DNA of 64,000 nucleotides from Piezodorus guildinii (GCA_023052935.1 CM041292.1:196284299-196348298); one strand, 5' to 3'. Positions 20,262 through 32,666 are shown, numbered from the stretch's first letter. The notes: generated from the letters alone by a model not told the origin. A program made the numbers and translations.

Positions 20262-21191
20262 AATGCCTTGAGTGGAAAAAACTATTTTCATTATTTACTT
20301 TTAGCATTCTTTATGTTAAACATGATCTTTTATTAGTCTAATTTTAGTGGGTTATTGATAAAAGAAAATATTGGGAAAAGAGAAAAATATAAAAACGTAT
20401 TGCGTACTTCCAGTGAACTAAAACTTGTTACAACTTGCAATTCTGCACACTAGAGGCGCCAGCTACCAGATTCTACATTGTACTGAAATCAAATAAAACC
20501 AAATTTTGGATTTTTTTTTATGTAGTTCTCTTCTTAATAATAAGTGCAATATAAGATGTGGAAATTTAATATGTTTTGGCAGGTTAGAATTTTTTTAATA
20601 TTTCAGTATTTTATCTTTTATTGGAAAATTAAAATTATTATCTTTATTAAAACAATAATTTCCCTACATTCTAGTTTTTATTTCTTCAAATTTCCTCAGC
20701 TAACTAAAAATAAAAATATTTTGAAAAGGAATATGTTAATAACTAAGGCACTTGAATCTTCAGACATTTCTCTGAAAGAAATATAAACCGAAACAAAAAT
20801 ATTTCACAATATTACAACAATATATCTGTCTGAAATTATATTGAAAATTAAACCAAGTTTTCTTTATAACATTTAGCAAATGTTAAGATGTTAGTGCTCT
20901 CAGAATCCCCTAAAACTGTGGAACACACCAGACACTCATATCGTAATCAGGCCTTTATTTTGATAGAATGGCATTACTAAGTTAAAATTGTTTTGTAGTT
21001 GACCAGAATTTTTGATAAAATTATGAAACATCAGTATCCCTAAAATAAAGAACTAATTTACTTCATTGATTAAAGATCTAAAAAAGATTAGATTATAACA
21101 ATTCACTATAAATACCAATATTGCATTTATTTCATTTAAGAAGTACTTTTTAAACCTTAATGCTTTCTCTAAGTCATTACTTTTTTATATA
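20262..21191. other. Unassigned AT-rich spacer between Tc1 copies
   Basis: A 80-residue open frame at 20544-20786 is AT-driven and lacks motifs. Nothing recognised. Confidence 0.45.
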
Positions 21192-22740
21192 CAGTGAGTG
21201 TCAAAAGTATTGGAATTTAAAACCGTTTTGTAATTTACTTGCTTTTAACTTGTTTCTTATGTGTTTGAGAAGTTGAACTTTACAATGTTAGTAGGAAGGC
21301 ATACAATAGCTAAAACCAATATTTTTAACGTTTTGAACTTTCATTTACAAAAAAATTAAAAATAGGGTATGTCAATGGTGTCAAAAGTATTAGGAATTAA
21401 GTGGTTTCCTAATTATATTAATGCAGTCAACATAAATAAACATCCATTTGATAAACCTATTTGTATAATTATACATTCTAGCCAGCTATGAATTGATCTT
21501 ACTAATCAATTTATTGTATGGTGTGAAATATTATCCCACAGCAATTATTGTTTATTGAGGGTATTTTCATAATGAATATAGTATTTCCTGATTTTCCTTT
21601 TTAGTAGGACCCACAAATAATTAATTAAATTTGAAAGAAATCATGGAAGAGGGATTTTGAGAACTTTTTGAAAAATTTGCAGCCACTAAATCTGAAAAGA
21701 TGACATATATATGTCCAGAGTCTTGGTCGCAGGTATGTTAAAAATTTAATTTAATCATAATTTGTCTCGTCCTTTTAATTCTGGCTTTTTTATAATTAAA
21801 AAATACACAAACCTATCAATAATTCTGTCCATGAATCCAATATTATTATACTTTTTCAAAGAAAAAGATAACTAACTGTCACTGACCGCAGAAGGTATTT
21901 TACTACGGCATACTAAATTCTTTATTTGGTTTCCTCCAAACCATAATTTTTTCATAAGAACCATGTATTTTAGTATGGGAGTCATCTGTAACCATTTTAA
22001 TTCATCAAACTTCTCTTTAAAAAAATGTTAAAAACATTCAGACCATCCTCTTGTTGCCTAGCCTCGTAAAGACGTTTTCTGTACTTCTTGTACCATGTTT
22101 TTATATTTCTCATATTTTTTTGGATTGCGGAGAACAGTTGAAACACTTATTGTGTATCCAGAAGTTCTGAAAAATTCAGAAATAAGCTAAGGTTTACTCA
22201 TTTGAGATATAGTTTTCTTATTTGATGGATAATTAGTGTTTCAGTTTTAACATTTAATATTTTTTCGCTTTTATATTATATCATTATATCCTCAACACTT
22301 TACTCAGCCATCCACATATTTTCATCAATTATTTTAAACATTTCAACTATTTATTTTTAAAAAGGTATTCGAAGCTATTGTTCGATCATCGTGTTTTAAT
22401 TTTACGGCCTATTTAAAAAAAAAAATTCTTTCTAAGGTTGGGTATATGCTACATGAGAGAGAAGAATTGTTTAGAACATAAAACTATCTCGAGGATTAGT
22501 GAGAATATGAACATTTGAAACCATTAAATAACAGGATATTATGATTTCCAAATACTTTTGACACTGAATCACTTGTAATTTTACATTAATAATCGGATAT
22601 TTTTGAAACAATAAACTTTTCGGTTATCCTGTTGGTGATTTTTTTTTATGGGAGCCTCTTTTAAAGATTTATGAGTCAAAAAGAATTATATACATTTATA
22701 GTTGTGAAATATACTTATTAAATGAAAAGAAATACGAATT
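21192..22740 (-). mobile_element. Tc1-like element, copy B (right-truncated)
   Basis: The left end CAGTGAGTGTCAAAAGTATT follows TA. An inner direct copy of GTGTCAAAAGTATT lies at about 21378. The right inner motif near 22553 is present but the outer right end is lost at about 22742. Together with copy A this reconstructs an IR/DR terminus: two direct repeats ~185 bp apart in each inverted end, known from several Tc1-like families. Minus-strand transposase remnants include ISEFFRTSGYTISVSTVLRN (second helix-turn-helix) and KIMVWRKPNKEF. Confidence 0.82.
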
Positions 22741-23010
22741 TTAAAGTGAATTCACTTTTTTCATGAAGAATGTCTATTAAGAACTTTTTATATCAATACC
22801 ATACATTTTGATTAAACTTTGTACTAATCAATACACTATGACACAGTAAACAAGTTTGCAAAAAAGGCTTTCATTATCAAATTCTTCTTCTTGGAATACT
22901 TAATAAGATTTTGAAAAATTCCAAAACTGTTTTAGATAATAAATTAGGTCCATTTTTAATGTTTCAGAAATTCAATTTGAGATTAGTAGACTTCGTTTGT
23001 TTACAATGTT
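22741..23010. other. Region downstream of candidate exon
   Basis: AT-rich; would be 3' untranslated if the open segment at 23011-23273 is a last exon. No clear polyadenylation signal immediately follows the stop. Confidence 0.3.
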
Positions 23011-23273
23011 TTAGTGGTTATTAATCCACTCTGTTTTGATTTTATTTACCATCATTCCAATCATTGGCAGAGTGCTTAATCTTCCATCAATAGTCTTGGA
23101 AATATGTAACTTCTGAGGTTTTTTGATGAGTTTAAAGCTGGACACTTGGCAGATCAAACTGCAAGAAGCATTACTATAGTGTTCGGAGAAGGTTGTTGCT
23201 GTGAATGGACCATATGCCGATGGTAAACAAATTTTTTGGCCGAGAGGAGAAACATAATATCTATAGTACACTG
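23011..23273 (-). CDS. Candidate terminal exon of an unidentified host gene
   Basis: About 87 codons to a TAA-type stop with balanced amino acid use, including several Cys, Pro and Gly, and no relation to any transposon in the window. It has no ATG at its start. Instead a plausible splice acceptor, TATAATTTCAG, lies just before TGTACTATAG, so it would be an internal-to-terminal exon. Recognisable stretches include KICLPSAYGPFTATTF near the start and GRLSTLPMIGMMVNKIKTEW at the end. I do not recognise the family and found no upstream exon. It could also be a fortuitous open frame or retrogene piece. Confidence 0.35.
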
Positions 23274-23858
23274 AAATTATATTCACCTAATTCTTTGAAA
23301 CTTCAAAAATCAACATGCGTTGGTTGGTTAATGGATAGATACCTATGCCACCTCATGTATAATGACTGACAGTGAAAAAACTAAATAAGATGTGTTAAGA
23401 AATCCTTTCACACTCCATCCTTTCATACTTATCTCCAACAGATTTCCGTCTGATCATAAATTTGTAATATTTACTTTAATTTAATATTTTTTTCAAATGA
23501 TTCTCAAGTCAAAAATGTATCTCTTAACAACACCCTGAAAGTTCCATTTCTTGGATTGGAAAGTTAATAACTTGTTGGGAAAATATATATAAAATAAGAG
23601 TGAATAATTTGAATATTTACATTTTGATTTCATACATTTTTTTTTCCCCAATAATCTTTCCTGAGAACGCAAATATTATATATGAAATGACTAAATAAGT
23701 GTTCACTTGTGGTTTATTATTTTAATAAATTAAATATTACTTATTGGTTTTGCATAACTTTATATTAAGCATTTTAAGCTCTTACATATGAATGAAATTT
23801 ATTACTTTTATTTATTATGTTTATTTTTATTCGGAGTGTTTAAAGGGATTGATCATAA
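23274..23858. other. Unassigned AT-rich region
   Basis: No exon, repeat or RNA signature recognised. Confidence 0.4.
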
Positions 23859-23862
23859 TTAA

Positions 23863-24347
23863 CCCTTTAGCGTCCATGGACTAATATAGTAGCTTTTCAA
23901 GTCCATTAGCTACTGTAGTAGCTCTGTTTCTAGAGCCATCTAGTGGTCTGGTTGACAATGTGAAGTACATTGCCTTAACAACAGATATCATAGGATCCAC
24001 TTTTGGCGATATTATTGAGATTGAGTCTATTATACTGAGAGCAGATTTCTATGTGATTCCGTATTTTGTTTAGCCTCTGAGCACCCTGGGAATCAATTTC
24101 CTATCCGAATCATGTATCTAGGATATACTACTGGTTAAATTGTATTCTGCGTATTTGAAGAAATTACCATAAATTTATTAAATTATTTTTTTTTTAAATT
24201 GAAAACAAAAATTTTAAATCCATCTGTGCCGGTCCCATGTCCAGATCAAAAAGGATATTGGGAAGCTGTAAGGTATTAACAAAAAAAACATAATAGTGGA
24301 GTCAAAATGTAGTCGGTCCAGCTACGCATAAGTCGGATGCTAAAGGG
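23863..24347. mobile_element. piggyBac-like MITE
   Basis: 485 bp flanked by TTAA on both sides (23859-23862 and 24348-24351). The terminal inverted repeats are CCCTTTAGCGTCC and the complement of GGATGCTAAAGGG, differing at one position. TTAA duplication and CCC/GGG termini identify the piggyBac superfamily. No transposase coding, so non-autonomous. Confidence 0.88.
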
Positions 24348-24351
24348 TTAA

Positions 24352-25115
24352 AATGTGGGACCTAAGAACTAAAGAATATTTATTTTTTGAACAAAATTAA
24401 ACAATAGATCCTTTTGGACCTGACCTTCAATCCTGTCTACTCTTATTGACTGAAAAATATTTTTTTTAAATTTATACAAAAGATGAACAAAGTTGATACC
24501 TAAAAATAAGGTATAAATAAACATTTTATTGTCATCAGAAAAGAATCACACTCATGAAATTGCCTAAAGGAACTCAAAACAAAACTAAAAAAAAGTCCAA
24601 TTTTAAATCCTATCAAAATTTTTTAGCTCAAGTTGATTGACAGGAAAATAATAAAAAAATATGATCTACAGAAGAACTTAAAACTTAATAATTGGCAGAA
24701 TATTTTTTTATTTTAATAAGGCATTAATGCTAATATAAATGATTTAAGCATACATTTAAAGGATAGTTTAAAAACCAATTGCCATCATCCATTATATTTT
24801 CGATTTACAATTTCATCTTTGGTTAACTTGCAGAACTTTCTATTGTATTATTAATTAATAAAATAAACTTAAAAATCATCCAATATATTTCTTCTAAGAA
24901 GAAAAGTTGTATATTGTCTGAAATTAAACAAAATATTTGGATCAATGTTATGTTAGCTAAGAACAAAGTTGTGTTTATCATGTCTTTGTTTTGAGCTAGC
25001 ATTCTATGCGAGACACCTTGGGGTCATTAACCTGTATTGTAATTCTTCTTTTAATATATATGCCCTCAAGGACTGATGATGCAGACTAATATTATTACCT
25101 TTCTGTAGAAGTATA
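24352..25115. other. Unassigned AT-rich region
   Basis: Nothing recognised on either strand. Confidence 0.45.
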
Positions 25116-26097
25116 CACTAGGCAAAAAAAGTATTTGTGAACAATAAAAATTTTGGTTAATTTTTAACTACTAACAGGGAATAACATATAATTAATTTGT
25201 TTTATTGTATAGTTGCTTAAATTCAAAAATATAATAACAGTTGTCTAAAAAAAATATCTTATAACAATTACATCAACACAATTAACGGAATTTCATGCAA
25301 AAAAAGTATTTGTACGGTCATATCTTAAAAATTAATAGTTGGGTTTAGTAGAGGTGAACTTTTTTTTTTTTACAAACAAATAAGGATTAATATTATAGTA
25401 GGGGAGTTTTGCAATATGATTCAGTTGAGCTTTATGTTTGAATTGATAAACAGGCCGAAGAAAAACGAAATATCGCGTCCTGATAGTGAAAAGCATTGTT
25501 TTGCATGAGTTAATCAAAAGATACTGTGAAATCTGAAAATTGATAAAAATCAGGTTTTCAACAGCTCAATATATCGTTAAAAAAGATTGACTGGTAAGAA
25601 ACCTTGGAAAAAACGACCATCCAAACCCACACACCAACTAAAACATGAAATAGTGTGAAATGCTCTGAAAAAAACAAAATCTACCCACACAAAAAATTGT
25701 TGAAAACTTGGCGACAACATCAGGTGATGCTGTTACATCACAAACAATAGGGAATGTTTTGCATAATGAGGGAATCCTCAAAAGAAGCCTTTACTGAGTG
25801 AAATTACAAGGGATTACAATTTGCAATAATATACAGTTATGGAAAAATATTATATTTTCGGAATGAAGTAAATTTGAAATATTTGAACTGGATTGCATCC
25901 TTACAAATTGGAGAATAAAGAATACAAGGCTTGAGGCGAAAAATTTACTGAACTACATGAAACAGGGAGGAGGAAGTACGATGGTCTGGAGCTTTATGGC
26001 ATATGAAGGTGTGGGCAATTTGGATTTTATTAATGGGCATATGACGACCACAACATATGTGGAAATATTGCATCATAATTTGAAATTCAGCGCCAGG
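25116..26097 (+). mobile_element. Second Tc1-like family, 3'-truncated
   Basis: The left end CACTAGGCAAAAAAAGTATT follows TA. A second direct copy of GCAAAAAAAGTATTTGT lies at about 25298, again an IR/DR arrangement. The plus strand has transposase remnants: ENLATTSGDAVTSQTIGNVL (helix-turn-helix) and, at 25957-26090, KQGGGSTMVWSFMAYEGVGN, the conserved GGGS-MVW block of Tc1. Catalytic residues downstream of this are absent because the element is cut where H-family sequence begins. Numerous stops. Confidence 0.82.
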
Positions 26098-26395
26098 AAA
26101 TGTGTGTGTGTGAGAGTGTGCCTATGTGTGGTTACTTCCGGGCGGAAACGATAAACTCCTATGAAACTATACATCCTATAAATTCATATTTAAGACAACT
26201 ATACACCCGAGATGCTACAAAAACTTTTTCATCAAAATCGGCCTACCAGAAGAGACACTTCATACTATGCATATTGTACCTTTTTATGATTTTCTCAAAA
26301 ACTGCTCCAATGATTTTGATTAAACTCACTATATCGATGTAAAATGGAATGGGCTTTAATATCATGTAGGTTTCATTTTGATGAAAATAGTCTTA
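26098..26395 (+). mobile_element. H-family copy H7, left part (5' truncated)
   Basis: Starts in the GT microsatellite, not at the H 5' end, and continues with GGGCGGAAACG... up to AAAATAGTCT, where the LINE begins. Resumes at 29405. Confidence 0.8.
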
Positions 26396-26422
26396 TTCTT
26401 CTTTATCTTCCTCTTCGAGCCA

Positions 26423-27301
26423 TTATTGGCGTAGAGGGGCCTCGATCCAGCGCTGCCAGTTATCCCGGTCTCCGCTGAGTCGTTTCATTTCTACAAGGGT
26501 CTTGCCCCTGTTACTCCCAATCCTCTGGACCATATCCTGATAGGAAATTCTAGGTCGGCCACGTGGTCTTCTTCCTGTAGGTCTTGCTTCCAGTGTCCTT
26601 CTGGGTTCCCTTATTTCGTCCAGGCGGCAGACATGACCAAACCATTTTAATTGCCTGTTTTCCATTATCGTCTTCAATGGTGGTACCTCGAGTTGCTCTC
26701 TGATTCTATTGTTCCGGACACAATCTCGCCTTGTCTTTCCCGCTGCTCTACGTAAAAATTTCATTCCAGCAGCAGTGATTCGGCTGATATGTTTGTCGAG
26801 CATCACCCAACTCTCGCCTCCATATGTAAGCACTGGTAGGTAAATGGCTTTATAGATGTGCATCTTAACATCTCGCCCTACTTCACGGTGTCCTATTATA
26901 CTATTGTTGATCTGGTAGTACACCTGGTTCGCTTTATTGATCCTATTTCCAATCCCTTGGTCAATTCTGCCAGACCTGTCAATAATGGTTCCCAGGTAGT
27001 TGAATTCATTTACCACTTCTAGGATCTTCCCATTGCATACCATTTCAACATTTTCTTCTTCATTCCGTGAGAGAACCAGAATCTTACTTTTGGAGTCGTT
27101 GATGGACATTCCCTTACGCAATAGTTCTGCCTCCCATTCCACCAGAGCTTGTTGCAGCTTTTCTTTTGTGTCCGCTAATAGAACAATGTCATCGGCATAT
27201 AGGAGGCATTTCGCCAGAACTGTCTGCATCTTCCATTTTCCTATTTCAGTCCATGCCGTTCTTCGCTTGCAGACTTTATGGATCTCGTCCATCAGAATCA
27301 C
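26423..27301 (-). pseudogene. LINE RT motif C and C-terminal region
   Basis: 292 codons open. Motif C is LLYADDIVLLAD with the catalytic DD pair. Then come the thumb (FNYLGTIIDRSGR) and the C-terminal block RQLKWFGHVCRLDE followed by TGRRPRGRPR. It ends WIEAPLRQ and a TAA. This is the best-preserved part of the element. The plus-strand frames over it are shadows. Confidence 0.92.
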
Positions 27302-28329
27302 AATAGGAGAGGGCTAAGACTGTCCCCCTGTCTGACTCCTCTATCAAGAGGTAATGATTTGGATTCTCTACCATTGATTCTGACGACTCCCTTTGCATTT
27401 CTGTATGTTGATTGGATTGCCTGCATCAAATCTGATGGTACATTATTTGCAGCAAGAGCATTCCATATTACATATCTAGGCACAGAACCGAACGCAGCTT
27501 TGAGATCCAGGAAAGCCACATAGATACTTTTATTTCTGTCCCAAACCTTTTCAGAAATGTTTCTAAGCACAGAAATATGGTCCTAGGTCTGCCTTCCCGG
27601 GCGGAAGCCCGCCTGCTCCTCTCCCCGCTGCTTTATTTGTTTTTATCTTTTCGAGAGCATATTCTACCTCGTCTTCTTCTATAGGCTCTAGGTTCTCCTG
27701 TGTTGCAGGTTGTGCATGCAGCCCTGGTGTGCCATATTCTTCAGAGAAGAGATCTTGGTAGTGGCGCCTCCACCGTTCTAAGATATCATCTGGGGCAGTC
27801 ATTACGTTGCCACTTTCATCCTTTATATTCCGAATTGGCTTTTTGTGTTTTCCTTTCAGGGACTTTATTGTCTGCCAAAACCGTTTGGAATTTTCTCGGT
27901 GGTTTCCATCAAGACTTTTGCCAAACTCCTCCCAAGTTTGCCTTTTCGCTGAACGTATTGCTGTTTTAGCTTCATTTCTTAGACGGCGGTATTCAATTAG
28001 GTTAGCATGTATTTTATCTCGGAGATATGCTTTCCACGCTAATTTTTTCCCCTTAACTATTTCCCTAATGGTATCACTCCACCATTTGGTATGCTTTTTT
28101 CTCCCACCGACCTTTTTAATGCTACAGACCTCTTTAGCGACATTCAATATGCATGTCTTTAGATTGCTCCATTGTTCCTCTACACCTCCTGAAAGATCCA
28201 GTCTTCTGATTCTTTCCTCCAGTAGAGTATTATATTGGACTCTCTTCTCTGGGTTATCAAGCTCGCGCACTTTTATTGCTTTGTATGTTTTCATACGTGG
28301 CCGGTTGTCTCTTAATATCTTGGTATCAG
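27298..28329 (-). pseudogene. LINE middle region and RT fingers/palm, with internal deletion
   Basis: After the endonuclease comes a charged linker, then EYALEKIKTNKAAGRGAGGL. In related elements a stretch of RT fingers of roughly 70 residues follows KTNKAAG; here it jumps straight to the PPGKADLGPYFC block that precedes motif A. Motif A reads VAFLDLKAAFGSVPR, where the usual second Asp of the F-D-S motif is Gly. Motif B is GVRQGDSLSPLL. Two frame changes flank this part. Confidence 0.85.
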
Positions 28330-29196
28330 CTACAAGGAGAAGATGATCTGTGCCTATCTCTGCCCCTCTGATCACTTTTATATCCGTGAAGTATTGCCTT
28401 ATTTCGGCATCATAGATGAAGTAATCTATCACACTGTTCCTGTCAAGATGTGAGAAGGTTATTTTATGTATCTTTTTGTGTGAGTAAAATGTGGGTAAAA
28501 AGAATTTCCAATTAGCATATGATTGTCCACACAAAAATCGATCAGCCGTTGACCATTCTCGTTCCTTGCCCTCTCGCCTCCATAGAGTCCAATGACACCA
28601 TGTCCAGTCCTACTATCACAGCCGGTCCTGGCATTGAAATCGCCACTCACGATTCCATACCTTCCTTCATCTCTACATTTATTAAGAGTTCTTTGCAGAT
28701 CAGCGTAGAACATCTCCTTTTCTAATATTGCAGTATCTTAAGTTGGTGCATATACTTGGATGAGGGATGTTTTCCCTACACTCAATTGGAGATCAGCCAC
28801 TATGATGCGTGAAGATACTGGTTTCCAATCTTCCAGTTTCATGAACACTGCGGGAGTCATGACAATACCCACTCCTTCCTTCGCAAAATTTCCTTTAGGG
28901 ACACCCGAATAAATCAAAACATAATAATCTTCGAGTCTATATTCTCCCCTTCCTTTCTTTTTCACTTCACTGATACCCAGAATGTCCACTTTGTACCTTT
29001 TCATTTCTTCCACAAGTTCGACCTCCTTTCCCGTCAGTGTTTTAATGTTCCAGTTTCCAAATCGAATGTCCGATTCCGTTCCAGGTTGTTTCCTTTTTGA
29101 CAGTCCAGTTCCGAGGCCTTTATTATTGCTCTGAATCGATAGTTCTCCTCTGTGGGTGATTGGCCCGACAGAAGAGGCCCCGTTACCTCGGTGCAA
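28330..29196 (-). pseudogene. LINE endonuclease domain
   Basis: Motifs in order: RFGNWNIKTLTGKEVELVEE, then DILGISEVKKKG (the catalytic Glu), VSGDFNARTG and finally GTDHLLLVAD (Asp-His near the end of the domain). These are the metal-binding and catalytic blocks of APE-type LINE endonucleases that nick target DNA. A TAA at 28738-28740 interrupts the frame after LIQVYAPT, and reading continues in the same frame. A frame change follows near 28500. Confidence 0.9.
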
Positions 29197-29404
29197 CTGG
29201 CCTCCAGAAGTCCCCTAGAGGAAAGGTGGATATAAGGATGTTTGAAGGAAAGATTAATGTAGGGTAGGAATAAGGCTAGGGACATGATTCCCCCCTGATG
29301 AGAGGAGGTGGGAGAATCAAGAGCTCGCGTTGGCAGGGTTGCTAGTTCCCTGAAGTAGATCTGCTCTTCACTGGGATTGTGAACAGGTATCTACCCGCTA
29401 CCCC

Positions 29405-29969
29405 GATTTTGATTAAACTTGCTATAAATGTAAAAGTTAATGGGATTTAATATCATGTAGGTTTCATTCTGATTAAAATAGTCTGACAGGGCTTGAATGC
29501 TGATATTTTAAATTTTCTTCTTTTAAAATACTTTTAATTTTGTAGATTCTATAAAAATAACCATATTATCTTGTTACCAGTGATGAATAAAGGTAAAAAT
29601 ATAAATTAGATGAATTCTATACCCAACTAAAGGAAAAAATTGAAATAATATATTTTTGTTTTTGAACATAAGAACAGTAATATACATGTGTAATATGCCA
29701 TTAGAAAGCTAAAGATTTTAGAAAAAAAAATATGATCTTAAACACGAGCTTGTAAAAGTTAATTAATAGTGATGAAAAGCCAATATAACTAACTGATGAT
29801 TTTAGATAATAATATAATAGATTCTTTAATAAAACTCATGTTTCTATAGAAATTCAATTTAATTAATTCTTTAATAGTTTCTATAATTTTGATCTCTAAC
29901 TATATTTGAAAATTCTTTAATTGATTTTTAAAACGGAGGTAAATGAAAGTCTGTGTTACCCGCACCAGA
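29405..29969 (+). mobile_element. H-family copy H7, right part
   Basis: Resumes with GATTTTGATTAAAC and runs to GCACCAGA at 29969. Its first ~85 bp repeat, with differences, the H sequence at 26312-26395 on the other side of the LINE. Confidence 0.82.
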
Positions 29970-30654
29970 TTTTTTTTTTATTTTTGATCTACACCATGAC
30001 TATTTCCTTTTAAATATTAATTTCCTTGTTACAGCTTGAATATTGTTTTCTTTTAAGAAAATCAACAATTATTTCAAATAATATTTATTATTTTCACTGG
30101 GTTTCTCTGCTAATATTTTGCCAAGCTCTTTTATTCTAAATTCAAAATATTAATTATTCATCCTCACAGTCACAATAATATAATATATTAAATACATTTA
30201 ATAATATATAGTTGCATAATTCCATTAGATTATAATGTATGCCCTTTTTGTTTTGTTTTTCATTTAATTCCCTTTTATTCTGTAAATGTTTTTTATTATT
30301 TTTTATAGATAAAAACAACTACAAGTATAAGCTTACATATTTTGGTACATAGTTTTGGAGCCCAGTTAATGCATAAAGATGCCCATTATTAGATTTAAAT
30401 TTTTTCAAGTATTCAGAATTGATTATTTTGAGATAAAGGATTTGTTCCTTGAGGAAAGTTATTTTAAAAATTTCATGTATCTGTTCAGAATAAAAACTTT
30501 AGAATGTGTATATTACACTTCAGGTACCTAGGAATTAATTAATTTGGCCCCTGCTTCCTAGTCTGTCTGTCTTAATTCAAGTTCAGGTGATAGAAAAACA
30601 CATGTTACTGTAAGTCCAATTTTCACACTCTAGATTATGTGGAATAATGTTTTT
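29970..30654. other. Unassigned AT-rich region
   Basis: No recognisable gene or repeat; the missing end of the Tc1 element at 25-26 kb was looked for here and not found. Confidence 0.45.
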
Positions 30655-31551
30655 ACTTTCACTTACTATATATAGTAAGAGAAAGTGTTGCGATCGTTAA
30701 ATATCGAATTCCAGTTTTCAACGGAAATACACGTTTTAGGGTCTCCTGAGTCCAAATAACCAAGTCCCGCAAAAAGGTCTGTGTGTGTATGTCCATGTGT
30801 GGTAACTCCTGGGCATAAATGGAAAGTCCTATGAAACTGAAATTGTATATTTAAGACAAATGTATGCCTAAGATGATACAAAAACTTTTTCATCAAAATC
30901 GGCTAACCAGAAGAGACTTTATACTTTATACCATGTATATTGCACCTTTTTATGATTTTCTCAAAAACGGTTACAATGATTTTGATTAAACTCACTATAT
31001 ATGTAAAAGTTAATGGAATTTAATATCATGTAGGTTTCATTCTGATTAAAATGGTTTGACAGGGCTTAAATGCCGATAGTTTAAATTTTGTTCCTCTAAA
31101 GTACCTTTAATTTTGTTAATTCTATAAAAATAACTATATCATCTTGTTAAAACTGATGAAAAACAAGTAAATATATAAATTGAATGAATTCAATACCCAA
31201 CAAAAGGAGAAAAAAAAAAAAATATTTTTTTAATGCAATTTTTTGTTTTTAAACATAAGAACAGTAATGTACATGTACGATTTACCGTTAGAAAGCTAAA
31301 GATTTTAGAACAAATTCCATCTCATACACAAGCTTTTAAAAGTTAATAGAGAGTGATGAAAAGCCGATAAAACTAAGTGATTATTTTAGATAATAGTTTA
31401 ATAGATTTTTTAATAAAACACATGTTTCTATATGAATTCCATCTAACTTCTTTAATGGTTTCTCTCATTTTTATCTCTTAATGTATTTGAAAATTCTTTA
31501 ATCAATTCTTAAAACGGAGGTAAGTGAAAGTCGTGTGTTGCCCGCACCAGA
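30655..31551 (+). mobile_element. H-family copy H8, full length
   Basis: 897 bp with ACTTTCACTTAC start, CTTACTATATATAGTAAG palindrome, GTAAGTGAAAGT, the GTGTGTTGCCCGCAC hairpin and CCAGA end. The outer flanks are TTTTT on both sides. The GT tract is broken by substitutions. Confidence 0.82.
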
Positions 31552-32666
31552 TTTTTCATATTACATTAATTATTTCTACTTATGTAGATGATTTCCCTTG
31601 ATTAAAGTACATTTTGAAAACGGCTTGGCATATTTAGTCAAGTTAGATAGAACTTGAGATTAGAATATAAAACGTACATCAACATTCGATTTCCTAATTT
31701 TCTTTACCAAACTTCTGGTCAAGATGATATTTTAAGAGTGGGAGAAACAATTTCGTTATTTTTTATAAATTGTATGCACCACTAAGATACAGAGTATTAA
31801 TTTCACCCACTGTTTTCGATCATGTTCAGTGCCTGAGTTATATTTATATTGTTTTTGTTTTTTTATGAAATATTTCAGCAAGTCTAGATATACTGGAAAT
31901 TTTTAAAACCTAATATTCCATATAAGGATATGCTTTAGGATTCTCTGATCACATAAATTGACTTAGTAGAAGTTCTACTTTATAATATATGGTTTTACTT
32001 ATTTATACTATTTTTAAAAAAATACTCTTCTCTTTCAAACACAGATTTTTATTGAGAATAATATAAACTGTGTTCTTTACAGAATCTTTATTATTCTTTA
32101 CAAAATCCATTCATATAATATTATGCCTAAAATTTAAACAAGTAGTGAAACAATAAGTAAAAAAGCAACTAATATATACTTTAAAAAATAGTAAATTTGA
32201 CTAAAACAAAATACCTCATCTATAAAAATAAATAGCCTAAATAAGAGGAAAATATAATAACCTAAATAACAGTTCTTATGATTTTTATTTAAATTGTTAT
32301 CTTGATGTATATTTTAATTGCTCTTCTGTATTTGGTAGATTTTTTCAAATCCATATTAAAATAGTCTACCTAGGTTTAAATTCTCAATTAAAAAATACTA
32401 TGATATACAAATATTAAACATGAGATGATTTGATAATGATCTAAAGGGAAATATTTTTTCGAGTTCTAAATATTTTTCTGCAAGTAGATGTACAGTGAAC
32501 CAAGTAAAAAAAATTAATAAATAAAACTGTAACGACAAAATCTCCAAAAACACAACAAACTGAATGACAAAATCTCCATAATATTCAGTATTTTTTTTTT
32601 TAATATGTTATTGATAAAATGTCAGATATAAAATAAAATGAGCTATATCTATCTATCATGCTTTTG
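31552..32666. other. Unassigned AT-rich region
   Basis: Very AT-rich, no open frame with coding character, no repeat recognised. Confidence 0.5.

Larger units (their letters stand above)
26396..29404 (-). mobile_element. RTE-like non-LTR retrotransposon, decayed
   Basis: About 3 kb in minus orientation: apurinic-type endonuclease (29100-28330), reverse transcriptase (27760-27150) and C-terminal region (27100-26423). The 3' untranslated part is only ~30 bp and ends in a GATAAAGAAGAA-type tail, without poly(A). A single ORF with endonuclease then RT, a very short 3' UTR and a C-terminal WFGHVCRLDE / GRRPRGRPR block point to the RTE clade. It sits inside H7. One nonsense codon, at least three frameshifts and an internal deletion make it inactive. 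Confidence 0.88.

Noticed and set aside
27807..28346. 179-residue plus-strand frame
   Set aside because: Shadow of the LINE ORF, which has clear endonuclease and RT motifs on the minus strand.
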